Below are positions 16,891 through 23,874 of a stretch of DNA of 32,332 nucleotides, in pieces. Every line of letters begins with the position of its first letter. The stretch's first letter is position 1. Source of the stretch: an archaeon (lineage in GTDB: Archaea; Nanobdellota; Nanobdellia; Woesearchaeales; GW2011-AR9); the NCBI GenBank assembly GCA_023265925.1, contig JAHFSD010000016.1, forward strand, positions 1 to 32,332, in the 5' to 3' direction. The notes under the pieces were generated by a model. It was not told where the DNA came from. It made no database searches and was given only the letters and a program-made list of their open reading frames with translations. Made by a program: the position numbers and the translations under genes.

Positions 16891-17760
16891 TCAATCAATC
16901 CCTTTCAGTATTCTCTCCTTCCACACTTTCAATTCCCGCAAGGCAACTTCTCCCTGCTCCCTGGTCGGCGGCTTGCCGTGCCATTCAAAATCATTTTCCA
17001 TGAACGAAACGCCTTTCCCCGGAACATTATGGGCAATGATCATCGTCGGCTTTTCATAAATCGTTTTTGCTTCACTACAAGCGTCAATGAAATGTTGAAG
17101 GTTATGGGCATCCACCTCAATAACGTGCCAGTTAAAGGCGCGGTACTTATCTGCCAGCGGCTCCAGGGGCATGATGTCTTCAGTATGGCCGTCAATCTGG
17201 ATATTATTCCTGTCCAGAATCGCCGTGACGTTCCGCAACTTGTTCTTTCCGGCAAATAAGGCTGCTTCCCAGGTCTGCCCGGCATCCTGTTCACCATCAC
17301 TGATGATACAGTATACTCTGTTTGGTTTTTTATCCATCAGAAAAGCATAAGCCCTTCCCGCGGCCTGGCTTAATCCGGAACCGAGCGGGCCGGAAGTGCT
17401 CTCTAACCCTGGTAAGCTGTTTCGATGCGGATGACCCTGTAGTCTTGTGCCAAATTTCCGCAGCGTTTTCAGCTCTGAGCGTGGAAAATATCCAGCATTA
17501 GCCATTGCCGCATACCGCACAGGACAGATGTGCCCATTGCTGAGAATCAGAATGTCGCGTTCCTCCCAGTCCGGATACCGGGGATTGTGTTTCAGGATAT
17601 TAAAGTATAGTGCGGTAAAGACGTCTGCCATTCCTAAAGGGCCGGCACTATGGCCGGAGCCAGCAGCAACGAGCGAAGTAATGATATCCTGCCGGACCTG
17701 GTTGGCGAGCAGCTTCAGCTTCTTCAGGTCGGTAGTTTTGGGGAGAGGGGAGATGGTCAT
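16891..17760 (-). CDS. Transketolase, N-terminal subunit, 289 aa
   Basis: This is the thiamine-diphosphate-binding half of an archaeal split transketolase. In order: GSGHSAGPLGMADVFTALYF with the catalytic His region, DILILSNGH, GTRLQGHPHR, STSGPLGSGLSQAAGRAYA, and the ThDP motif starting SDGEQDAGQTWEAAL and running to DRNNIQIDG. The C-terminus holds THIAHNVPGKGV-like residues (IIAHNVPGKGVSFMEND) and EWHGKPP. The first base of GDG is replaced, reading S-D-G. It starts 5 bp after a 31-aa membrane peptide gene. The C-subunit gene, normally adjacent, lies beyond the surface-protein block. Confidence 0.94.
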   Translation of the reverse strand: MTISPLPKTTDLKKLKLLANQVRQDIITSLVAAGSGHSAGPLGMADVFTALYFNILKHNPRYPDWEERDILILSNGHICPVRYAAMANAGYFPRSELKTLRKFGTRLQGHPHRNSLPGLESTSGPLGSGLSQAAGRAYAFLMDKKPNRVYCIISDGEQDAGQTWEAALFAGKNKLRNVTAILDRNNIQIDGHTEDIMPLEPLADKYRAFNWHVIEVDAHNLQHFIDACSEAKTIYEKPTMIIAHNVPGKGVSFMENDFEWHGKPPTREQGEVALRELKVWKERILKGID

Positions 17761-17765
17761 GGTTG

Positions 17766-17861
17766 TTAAATCACTCCAAATTGGCGAAGGAAAAAGTGGA
17801 GTCCCAACAAAATGAAAATCATGACAGCAACCCCAGCCAGTAACTCTTTGGTGTCTAGCAT
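17766..17861 (-). CDS. Micro membrane protein, 31 aa
   Basis: ATG 17859-17861 follows GAGGT with proper spacing. The peptide begins MLDTKELL, has one transmembrane segment (AGVAVMIFILLGLHFFL) and ends RQFGVI. It overlaps the preceding 38-aa gene by 7 bp and is 5 bp from the transketolase N-subunit start, so the three are probably co-transcribed. Function unknown. Confidence 0.6.
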   Translation of the reverse strand: MLDTKELLAGVAVMIFILLGLHFFLRQFGVI

Positions 17862-17971
17862 TGAATACCTCTTCGTATTACTTGAACTGCTAAAGCTACC
17901 ATGGCCGCAACCCCGATAATGCTTAATACTACTGCCAGCCAAAATATCCATACATCCTCTTTTTTTGCCAT
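17855..17971 (-). CDS. Micro membrane protein, 38 aa
   Basis: The frame starts MAKKEDVW at 17971, preceded by GAGAGGG (17979-17985) and a TATA-like box (CCTTTATTAATTAA, 18005-18018). It contains one transmembrane segment (WLAVVLSIIGVAAMVALAV) and a short basic end (QVIRRGIQC). It is the first gene of the train that leads into the transketolase N-subunit gene. Promoter, ribosome site and overlap together support a real gene. Confidence 0.62.
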   Translation of the reverse strand: MAKKEDVWIFWLAVVLSIIGVAAMVALAVQVIRRGIQC

Positions 17972-18145
17972 TGGAATTCCCTCTCTGGTCAGGACTAATT
18001 TTTGTTAATTAATAAAGGTTTTGGCGAGGAGCTGGCAAATTTCTGAAAACTTTCAGTAAGCCGGCTGTTCTTGATTATAGAACTCTAAGAAGAGTTTTGG
18101 AAACAGTAGCTGAATTAAAGAAAAGAAAGAATAATCTAACAAACT

Positions 18146-18427
18146 TCATACCCCTTCGTTCTCTTTCTGGCAATACTGCTCATAAAAGGTAAGGATTTCA
18201 GCTGTTTTTCTGGGATTCAGTGAATAATGAATTTCACCAGTTTTCTTTGCCGGCAATATCCATTCCTCTCTTTCTAACTCTTGTAAAGCCTCGCGAACGA
18301 GTTTTCCTCCACGAAGATGAGATGGTAATCCACCCAGAATATTTTCTGTGTGCGAGCCGCCCCATTTTCGCCATTGCACCAACTTACGAATTATCCTTAC
18401 TTTTATATCAAATACATTTAATTGCAT
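18146..18427 (-). CDS. Winged-helix DNA-binding protein, 93 aa
   Basis: The pattern is a small wHTH: IRIIRKLVQWRKWGGSHTENI for the first helices, VREALQELEREEWILPAK for recognition helix and strand, IHYSLNPRKTAEILTFYEQY for the wing and end helix. A TATA-like box (ATTTATAG, about 18450-18457) is 27 bp before the ATG, so the mRNA is probably leaderless. It is divergent from the other small wHTH gene at 18532. Likely a transcription factor; target unknown. The 174 bp between it and 17971 hold only the promoter of the micro-protein operon. Confidence 0.75.
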   Translation of the reverse strand: MQLNVFDIKVRIIRKLVQWRKWGGSHTENILGGLPSHLRGGKLVREALQELEREEWILPAKKTGEIHYSLNPRKTAEILTFYEQYCQKENEGV

Positions 18428-18531
18428 GACCTTAGAATCTTTAGGAAACCTATAAATCTTTCTAAGCTATTGTGAGATGTTGTTGTCTCAAAATAGAAAG
18501 ATTTAAATAGAGTTCTTCATTTGAGGATAAC

Positions 18532-18867
18532 ATGGAAGAAAAATCATTGTTTATAGAATTAGTAGGTGACTCTCCCACCATACGTATTTTGGACTACTTG
18601 TTAACAGAGCGAGAGTTAGATTTTTCTATTACCGATATGGCTGAACATGCCGGCATTGGTCGGGCAACTTTGTATCGGAACTGGGATTCGTTAATTAAGA
18701 ATAATATTATCGTTCCCACGAGAGTGATTGGAAAAGCTAAACTGTTTAAATTAAATAAAGAAAGTTCTAAAATTAAAAAACTAATAGAATTATATGATCT
18801 GTTAATCTTAGAAGAGCTTTACCAGCGTTCCCAAAGCCAAAAGCTGGAAATGGAAATTCCGGCGTAA
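18532..18867 (+). CDS. Winged-helix transcriptional regulator, 111 aa
   Basis: It has an ArsR/MarR-like pattern: SPTIRILDYLLTERELDFSITDMAEHAGIGRATLYRNWDSL spans helices 1-4 with HTH near residues 33-57, and IIVPTRVIGKAKLFKLNKES forms the wing. A helical tail follows that may dimerise. A TATA-like box (ATTTAAATAG, 18501-18510) and GAGGATAAC before the ATG are seen. It is divergent from 18146-18427; the two share a 104-bp intergenic region, so cross-regulation is possible. Confidence 0.8.
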   Translation: MEEKSLFIELVGDSPTIRILDYLLTERELDFSITDMAEHAGIGRATLYRNWDSLIKNNIIVPTRVIGKAKLFKLNKESSKIKKLIELYDLLILEELYQRSQSQKLEMEIPA

Positions 18868-18871
18868 TCAT

Positions 18872-18973
18872 CTAACAAAACTCACAGACGTTCTTCCCTT
18901 TCTTCACTGGGGGCTTCACAGTTTTCTTTTTCCCGGCTTTTTTCTTTGTTTTCTTTGTTTTCTTCTTGGCCAT
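18872..18973 (-). CDS. Lys-rich micro protein with terminal CEFC, 33 aa
   Basis: The ATG (18971-18973) is preceded by GAGGTGA six bases upstream and by a TATA-like box (TTTTATATAGG, about 19010-19020). The peptide is about half Lys (MAKKKTKKTKKKAGKKK) and ends NVCEFC, a possible half zinc site or a redox pair. Probably nucleic-acid binding from charge alone. It converges on the 18532 gene with 4 bp between stops. Confidence 0.62.
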   Translation of the reverse strand: MAKKKTKKTKKKAGKKKTVKPPVKKGKNVCEFC

Positions 18974-19020
18974 AAAGATCACCTCATTCTCCTGGCAGAA
19001 TGTGCTTATCCTATATAAAA

Positions 19021-19668
19021 TTAACTTCCGGGAAAAGTTTTCCAGGCCCGCTGAAGAATTTTCCCTGCTTCCTGATCTTCCACCTGCTCAAACTCCTGAT
19101 ACCATTGCCCGATCGCACCGAGGTAGAAAGGCTGTTCCAGGCCGAGCACTTCATCGGCTACTTTCTTGAGCCGTTCCACTGTTTCCGGAGCTGCCACCGG
19201 GACAGCAACAATGATCTTTTTAGGCTGTTGTTTCCGGAGAATCTGGATGGCCATGAACATCGTCGCACCGGTCGCGATTCCGTCATCTACCAGGATAACT
19301 GTTTTGTGATGGATAGAATACATCTTCCTCTTCCCCCGCAGCAGGAAATAGCGTTCTTGGACTTGCCGTTGTTTTTCCTGCACTTCCTTCTTCACATATT
19401 CCTTGCTCACTTCCGGATGGCTCAAAAGTTCTTTATTGAAGTACTTCTCCTTTAAACCTACTGCCCCCAAGGCCAGCTCTTCATTGAAGGGGAAGCCGAT
19501 TTTCCTGATGACCAGGACGTCCAAAGGCAGGTGCAGCCTTTGGGCTATTTCAGATCCTATCACCACGCCTCCCCGGGGAATGGCCAGAATGAGGGTATTT
19601 TTAGCATTTTTATAGGCCGAGAGCTGTTGGGCCAGTAGTCTACCAGCTTCTTTGCGGTGTTTAAACAT
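19021..19668 (-). CDS. Predicted phosphoribosyltransferase, 215 aa
   Basis: The type I PRTase fold is indicated by the PRPP-binding motif VILVDDGIATGATM with Asp128 and Asp129, and by AIPRGGVVIGSEIA and IRKIGFPFNEELALGAV in the N-terminal part. A long charged helix (VKKEVQEKQRQVQERYFLLRGK) is inserted before the PRPP motif, as in the COG1926 family of unknown substrate. A TATA-like box (TTTAAATAAG, 19693-19702) sits 30 bp before the ATG. Likely cytosolic; the base or acceptor is unknown. Confidence 0.88.
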   Translation of the reverse strand: MFKHRKEAGRLLAQQLSAYKNAKNTLILAIPRGGVVIGSEIAQRLHLPLDVLVIRKIGFPFNEELALGAVGLKEKYFNKELLSHPEVSKEYVKKEVQEKQRQVQERYFLLRGKRKMYSIHHKTVILVDDGIATGATMFMAIQILRKQQPKKIIVAVPVAAPETVERLKKVADEVLGLEQPFYLGAIGQWYQEFEQVEDQEAGKILQRAWKTFPGS

Positions 19669-19751
19669 TCTGGAGTAAAGACATACTTTACGCTTATTTA
19701 AAGATTCCCATCCAAAAGCTTTTTATACCCCAAAATATTGCTTACAGTATT

Positions 19752-19778
19752 ATGATTAAAAGAGGTGTCTTACGATGA
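19752..19778 (+). other. Eight-residue leader ORF overlapping the pilin-like gene start
   Basis: ATG 19752 opens MIKRGVLR and stops at TGA 19776-19778, which overlaps the ATG at 19775 (ATGA). The GAGGTG that serves the main gene lies inside this mini-ORF. A TATA-like box (CTTTTTATAC) near 19719-19728 would start the transcript just before it. Confidence 0.45.
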
Positions 19779-20317
19779 ATAAGAAAGGTTCCCTGGAATT
19801 GTCCATTCAGGCTATTGTTATTGTCGTCATTGCCTTTGTCGTTCTGGGGTTAGGGTTAGGGTTTGTGCGGGGACAGTTCAAGTCTATTACGGAAACCTCC
19901 AGTTCCGTCCAGGAACAGATCCGGCAATCAATCCTGGAAGATTTGAGGACCGGAGATAAGAAACTTAGTTTTCCGGCCACAACATTAACGGTTGAAAAGG
20001 GGCAGTCTCAGGACATTGCCATTGGCGTTAAAAATACGTTAGCCAGCGGAGATTTGCGGTTTAAAATAAAAATAACTACGCTGACAAAACAGGGTGCTCC
20101 CGCTGGCTATGATGTGCAAAAACAGGTAGAATATTTTCTGAGCGAAGGACCTTTTACACTGAAAGTAACGGATGCCGAGGCCTATAACATCAAAATCATT
20201 GCCTCTGGTGATAAGGGGACCTACCTGGTAAGCCTGAAAGTGGTAGAACTGGATGCGGGCGGGGCAGAAGTTTCCACGCCCTATGCAGAAAAAACCTTTT
20301 TTGTAAATATCATTTAA
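19775..20317 (+). CDS. Pilin-like exported protein, 180 aa
   Basis: The N-terminus MNKKGSLELSIQAIVIVV..GLGLGFV is a short basic leader, KKG, a Glu two residues later, and about 24 hydrophobic residues, as in archaeal type IV pilin-like proteins cut after Gly by a prepilin peptidase. The rest (FPATTLTVEKGQSQDIAIGVKN, LKVTDAEAYNIKIIASGDKGTYLVSLKVV) looks like one beta-sandwich domain exposed outside. It has a paralogue at 20650 with a similar N-terminus and layout. AGAGGTG precedes the ATG. Confidence 0.82.
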   Translation: MNKKGSLELSIQAIVIVVIAFVVLGLGLGFVRGQFKSITETSSSVQEQIRQSILEDLRTGDKKLSFPATTLTVEKGQSQDIAIGVKNTLASGDLRFKIKITTLTKQGAPAGYDVQKQVEYFLSEGPFTLKVTDAEAYNIKIIASGDKGTYLVSLKVVELDAGGAEVSTPYAEKTFFVNII

Positions 20318-20330
20318 ATGGTGTGATCCC

Positions 20331-20558
20331 ATGAGCAAAAACTCCAAGCGGCGCATGACCGATCAGCAGGAATTTGAAGTGATGAAGTTAGTGTTAGACA
20401 AATTTCTCTGGCTGGGTTTTGGCGTGATGGGTTGGGGGATGTACACGGCGATTCGTGACAGTTCTGTCCTGCCGGGCTTGTGGTACATGATTGCCGGGGC
20501 AGTCCTGCTGCTCTTATTTCTGGTGCTGATCGTGAAAGAGTACGAAATCATAAAGTAA
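20331..20558 (+). CDS. Membrane protein with two transmembrane segments, 75 aa
   Basis: A charged N-terminus (SKNSKRRMTDQQEFEVMK) is followed by FLWLGFGVMGWGMYTAI and LWYMIAGAVLLLLFLVLIV, with a short acidic/basic end. It lies 13 bp after the pilin-like gene and before the second pilin-like gene, suggesting a role in the same system. No family recognised. Confidence 0.75.
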   Translation: MSKNSKRRMTDQQEFEVMKLVLDKFLWLGFGVMGWGMYTAIRDSSVLPGLWYMIAGAVLLLLFLVLIVKEYEIIK

Positions 20559-20649
20559 ACGTTTTAAATACAGCCTCTTTCTGTCTCTCCGGGTCAACCT
20601 GAAAAAACAGAGCTAACGTTTATATACAGGTAAATTCTTTCTTCCCTTC

Positions 20650-21198
20650 ATGCACAAAAAAGGGGCGATCGAGTTGTCAGTCAATATGCTGGTCGTGATT
20701 ATTATTTCATTAGTCATTCTGGGAGGGGGGATTGCCTTCCTCTACAAACTCATCGCCGGCGCTGAGGATATAAGAAAAGATTTAGACCGGAGAACAGAGG
20801 AAGAACTGAGACGTTTGCTGGTGGAAGAAGGCAAAACGGTCGCGCTGCCTTTCCGCCAGGCGACAATTGAGCGGGAGGAAAGCCATGTTTTTGGCTTAGG
20901 CATCTTAAACATCGGTGGCAGTGGAGAACAGTTTCAGATTCAGGTGCAGCTGGCCAAAGTGATTGATAGACAGGGAGAAGACATCACCAGTGAAGTGTCA
21001 ACCGAAGAAGCGGAAAGCTGGGCTCTCTACATTAAAGAGCCGTTATTGATTAAAGAGAATGAGCACCATAGTGAAGGTATTTCATTCAGCATTCCCCGGA
21101 CTGCCTTGATTGGTCAATACCTCTTTGAAGTTCGGGTGGTGGCCGAAACAGGGGAGCAGTACGGCAATACCCAGAACATTATCATTGATGTTACGTAA
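20650..21198 (+). CDS. Pilin-like exported protein, 182 aa (paralogue of 19775 gene)
   Basis: The start MHKKGAIELSVNMLVVIIISLVIL matches the pilin-like leader of the gene at 19775. The following domain has a similar plan: charged helix (DLDRRTEEELRRLLVEEGKTVALPF), then beta strands (VFGLGILNIGGSGEQFQIQV, IGQYLFEVRVVAETGEQYGN). A TATA-like box (TTTATATAC, 20619-20627) is 27 bp before ATG, so the mRNA is probably leaderless and separate from the first pair. The 3' end overlaps the convergent tpiA by 8 bp. Confidence 0.82.
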   Translation: MHKKGAIELSVNMLVVIIISLVILGGGIAFLYKLIAGAEDIRKDLDRRTEEELRRLLVEEGKTVALPFRQATIEREESHVFGLGILNIGGSGEQFQIQVQLAKVIDRQGEDITSEVSTEEAESWALYIKEPLLIKENEHHSEGISFSIPRTALIGQYLFEVRVVAETGEQYGNTQNIIIDVT

Positions 21199-21862
21199 AG
21201 AGCCGTTCCAGGAATTCCTGGGGATTTTTTGCTTTGGCCGCGGCGTGCCCGATTAAAACTCCTTGTGCTCCCAACTGCAGCGCTTTCTGCAGGTCTTCCC
21301 GCCCCTGAATTCCCGCTCCGCATAAGACTTTAGTGGCCGGGCTGAGCTTTCTAACCAATTCCACTGCCTCTCTGATTACTTCCGGCTTGGCGTTCGTCAC
21401 AGAAACATTCCCGCCAATCAGTTCCGGCGGCTCATAGGCAAGATAATCGGGATGGAATTGGGCAACTTTTTTAACTTCCGGCAGGGAAGAGGCGCAGACG
21501 ACTGTAATCAGGTTATATTTTCGGCAGAGTTCTATTGTTTGTGCCAGTACTGGAAGTGAAATTTTCCGTTCCGAATGGTTCAACAACGTTCCTTTTACTC
21601 CCAGCAATCCCAATTCCTTCACGGAAATACTGCCGGTATGGGCGCCGTCTTCCACCGGATCGGCATGCTGGGAAAAAACCAGAAGCGGTAGTCCATAACT
21701 ATTTGCTTTTCCCACTACTTCCTTAATCATCGGGAGCGTCGGGGCGAGGGTGATAGTGTACTTTCTACTTCTTATTTTGGCCATCTTCTCGGCGAGACGA
21801 AGTCCTTTCTCACCCAGCGTTTCCGGGTAAGTCTTGAAGTTGAGCAGGATGAGGGGTTTCAT
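21191..21862 (-). CDS. tpiA: Triosephosphate isomerase, archaeal short type, 223 aa
   Basis: It interconverts dihydroxyacetone phosphate and glyceraldehyde 3-phosphate. Catalytic residues are in place: Asn8/Lys10 in LNFKTY, His96 in LLNHSERK, Glu144 in YEPPELIG. The phosphate-binding loops GGNVSVTNAKP and GAGIQGREDL are present, with ALQLGAQGVLIGHA near the end. The length of 223 is typical for archaea, which lack parts of the bacterial form. Its upstream region begins with the palindromic element at 21875-21974, which may include its promoter. It fits with transketolase as part of a minimal lower glycolysis/pentose network. Confidence 0.95.
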   Translation of the reverse strand: MKPLILLNFKTYPETLGEKGLRLAEKMAKIRSRKYTITLAPTLPMIKEVVGKANSYGLPLLVFSQHADPVEDGAHTGSISVKELGLLGVKGTLLNHSERKISLPVLAQTIELCRKYNLITVVCASSLPEVKKVAQFHPDYLAYEPPELIGGNVSVTNAKPEVIREAVELVRKLSPATKVLCGAGIQGREDLQKALQLGAQGVLIGHAAAKAKNPQEFLERLFT

Positions 21863-21874
21863 GTTGGAATGTTC

Positions 21875-21974
21875 TATATAGAGAAATGCGTTAATTAGGT
21901 GGCATCAATAACGCATTTCTAATATAGTGAAACGCTAAATTTATAGTAACATAATTAGCGCGTTTCACTATATT
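21875..21974. repeat. Two adjacent hairpins built from four related arms, upstream of tpiA
   Basis: AGAAATGCGTTA (21882-21893) pairs perfectly with TAACGCATTTCT (21909-21920); next, AATATAGTGAAACGCTAA (21921-21938) pairs with TTAGCGCGTTTCACTATATT (21955-21974) with a 2-nt bulge. All four arms resemble ATATAG(A/T)GAAA(T/C)GCG..TAA, so the outer arms can also pair across the whole element. It lies between the tpiA start and a convergently placed end of the next minus-strand gene. No coding frame. Confidence 0.75.
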
Positions 21975-21986
21975 AAAGTATTTCAT

Positions 21987-22205
21987 TCATTTCACCACTT
22001 TATATTTCACATCCACAAAGGCTTTCAGCTCTTTCCGTTTGGGCCTGGTGAGTTTATGGAAGAGATAGGCCAACAGGCCAATGATGAGAACAACCGGAAT
22101 CAAAATCAGAAAAATGTTGAGGGCGATGAACAGCAGGGCTAGCAGGAAGGCTACAATAAATACGCCGATGATCAGTGCTTTAAATCCCCGCAGGCGAGCG
22201 AACAT
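21987..22205 (-). CDS. Small membrane protein, 72 aa
   Basis: ATG 22205 lies 26 bp from a TATA-like box (CTTTTTATAC, 22227-22236), so I prefer it to the longer frame from 22274 that would overlap the upstream gene. The protein starts MFARLRGFKAL, has about 40 mostly hydrophobic residues (two close transmembrane segments around a Pro: LILIPVVLIIGLLAYLF) and a basic tail. No family recognised. Confidence 0.72.
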   Translation of the reverse strand: MFARLRGFKALIIGVFIVAFLLALLFIALNIFLILIPVVLIIGLLAYLFHKLTRPKRKELKAFVDVKYKVVK

Positions 22206-22240
22206 CCTAAGAGAAAAGGGAAAGCAGTATAAAAAGGCTG

Positions 22241-22816
22241 CTATTTTTTGATGGAAGATAGTATAAGCAGGCACAACCCCATGAAAACTGCCAGCAAAAA
22301 AATAGTCAGGCCTACTTTCACAAAAAATTCCTGCGGAAACGTCCGTATCAACAGCGACTCTTCCGGAAACAGCCAGTTCCCCTGCGGAAAAAACAGCTGG
22401 TGGAATAGGGTGAAAACAGAGGTAAAGCTAAGCAGGAGAAATAATAATACTATCCCGACTACCGCCAGTGTCGTGAGGCCGCCCCAGCGCAGAAAAGCCC
22501 GGCTGGTTTTGGCTCTCCAGGAAAAAGAAAAGAGGGAAACGACAGCAATAAGTAGTAAATAAAAAACAAAGTCAACCTTGTCCATGACTTTTTGCACGTC
22601 CCGCAGGTGGGAGAGTTCCTGCTCGGCATAGGGCACGGTCAGCATTTCCTGGCCATGAAGGAAATTGAGGGTGTTTTCCTGCGGAGGGGTGAGGGGATAG
22701 AACGCCAACGTCAGCTTGTAGGAAAGCAGCAGCAGAAATACGGGAAGGGTAAGGCAGAACAGGATGAACAATGCTTTGTTCCACAAGGCTTGATCTCTGG
22801 TCATAACAGTGGTCAT
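22241..22816 (-). CDS. DUF1461/TIGR01906-like integral membrane protein, 191 aa
   Basis: Four transmembrane segments are seen, with the family-like conserved block SFTSVFTLFHQLFFPQGNW followed by LFPEESLLIRTFPQEFF before the last segment, and an outer loop with HLRDVQKVMDKVD. ATG 22816 is 27 bp from a TATA-like box (CTTTTTATC, 22839-22847). The frame extends to 23077, but that extension is antisense-like in composition and would overlap the next gene. The family occurs in bacteria and archaea; its role is unknown. Confidence 0.83.
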   Translation of the reverse strand: MTTVMTRDQALWNKALFILFCLTLPVFLLLLSYKLTLAFYPLTPPQENTLNFLHGQEMLTVPYAEQELSHLRDVQKVMDKVDFVFYLLLIAVVSLFSFSWRAKTSRAFLRWGGLTTLAVVGIVLLFLLLSFTSVFTLFHQLFFPQGNWLFPEESLLIRTFPQEFFVKVGLTIFLLAVFMGLCLLILSSIKK

Positions 22817-22874
22817 GGAAAAGGAAAATTGGCTGGTAGATAAAAAGATGACGGTCGAAAAAGGATTGCTGGAT

Positions 22875-23294
22875 TTAACGCCTGATAATTGATCTCTGTA
22901 CCATTTGTAATGGGTAGATCTCACCCGGCCCATACACGCTCTTGGCCTCCGGCAGGAATTGCCTGATCGTCGGGTCAACCAGATATGTTCCTTCCGGTGC
23001 GATGACTTCGGCAATGACATGCCGCCCCCGTTCCCAGGCACTTTTTCCCGCAGGAACATTTCCATTTCTTTCGGCATATTCGAAGGAAAGAACTCTCATC
23101 CTCAAATCCGGCGCCTGTTGCCGCAGGTTGTCCTGCAGTTTGGCAACAGCAATATGGCAGAGGCCCTGGTAGGGTGAGGATGATGCTCGTAGGGCATTGC
23201 GCCGGACGGGAGGAAATCCCGGGAGGGCAATGGTGCCAGTAATGAGAATTTCCTGTTCGATTGTTCGTGCTAAGGATTCAAGGAGGGGGAGCAT
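22875..23294 (-). CDS. Possible Cys-His-Asp fold protein (transglutaminase/papain-like), 139 aa
   Basis: No family is recognised with certainty. The order Cys46 at a helix start (YQGLCHIAVAKLQ), His92 at a strand start (RGRHVIAEVI) and Asp107 in GTYLVDPTIRQF is the C-H-D triad layout of transglutaminase-like and papain-like proteins. VDPTIRQF is typical of such folds. If real it would be a cytosolic acyl-transferase, deamidase or peptidase. The promoter is weak. It is flanked by genes on the same strand, with gaps of 58 and 76 bp. Confidence 0.65.
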   Translation of the reverse strand: MLPLLESLARTIEQEILITGTIALPGFPPVRRNALRASSSPYQGLCHIAVAKLQDNLRQQAPDLRMRVLSFEYAERNGNVPAGKSAWERGRHVIAEVIAPEGTYLVDPTIRQFLPEAKSVYGPGEIYPLQMVQRSIIRR

Positions 23295-23370
23295 GGTGGT
23301 TGTAACTTCATGATGTCAGGCAACCAAAAGAATCACTATTTCATCACATACAATTGTGTCGTGGGGTTGG

Positions 23371-23619
23371 TCATTTTCGTTTACCTCGATACTTCCCACT
23401 ATCCATTCCCAACAGGCTTACAGCTGCACCACTATAAAAGGCAAGGGCACCAGGAACTGCTTTCCGGGCATAGTCTTGCCCCTGAACAGTTCCTTGGGCG
23501 ATCACGGCTCGTTCTATTTTGTTCCAGCCTTGTTCAGTTGGACGTAACGAATCGTAGGCACCGAGAGCCACTGAAGACCAGCCCAAAGCAATCAGAATAG
23601 CATCAATGGTTTGTGTCAT
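23371..23619 (-). CDS. Hypothetical protein, 82 aa
   Basis: A strong Shine-Dalgarno (AAGGAGG) is 9 bases before the ATG and a TATA-like box (ATTTATATAG, near 23686-23695) lies further up. Just before the ribosome site the leader can form a hairpin (TTCGATTAAAAATCGAA). The N-terminal 20 residues (IDAILIALGWSSVALGAYD) and a later stretch (VPGALAFYSGAAVSLLGMD) are moderately hydrophobic, so a small membrane-associated protein is possible. Not recognised. The 255 bp to the next gene hold this promoter and the one at 23844. Confidence 0.65.
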   Translation of the reverse strand: MTQTIDAILIALGWSSVALGAYDSLRPTEQGWNKIERAVIAQGTVQGQDYARKAVPGALAFYSGAAVSLLGMDSGKYRGKRK

Positions 23620-23874
23620 GTTTAGTTAACCTCCTTCTTTCGATTTTTAATCGAAGATCGTTTCTTACCCCCCCTAAACCGTCCCTTCTATATAAATCTT
23701 TCGTTGTTTTATAACTTACGAGTGGTTTACTGGTCTGATGGCGGGGGCTGGATTCCATCAATTTTCCACTAAGAGAATTTTCCCCCCACTACCTCTCGTT
23801 TCAGGGGAATAACAACATTTAACATAACCTAGAAATAGAAAAGTTTATATATTACTTATACTTACATAACATTA

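Noticed and set aside
18016-18192. Plus-strand open frame with a plausible helical peptide (LRRVLETVAELKKRK)
   Set aside because: No usual start codon, no promoter at the right place, and it runs into the 3' end of the opposite wHTH gene.
22817-23077. Upstream extension of the DUF1461-like gene
   Set aside because: It is basic, Ser/Arg-rich, overlaps the next gene and lies before a well-placed TATA-like box.
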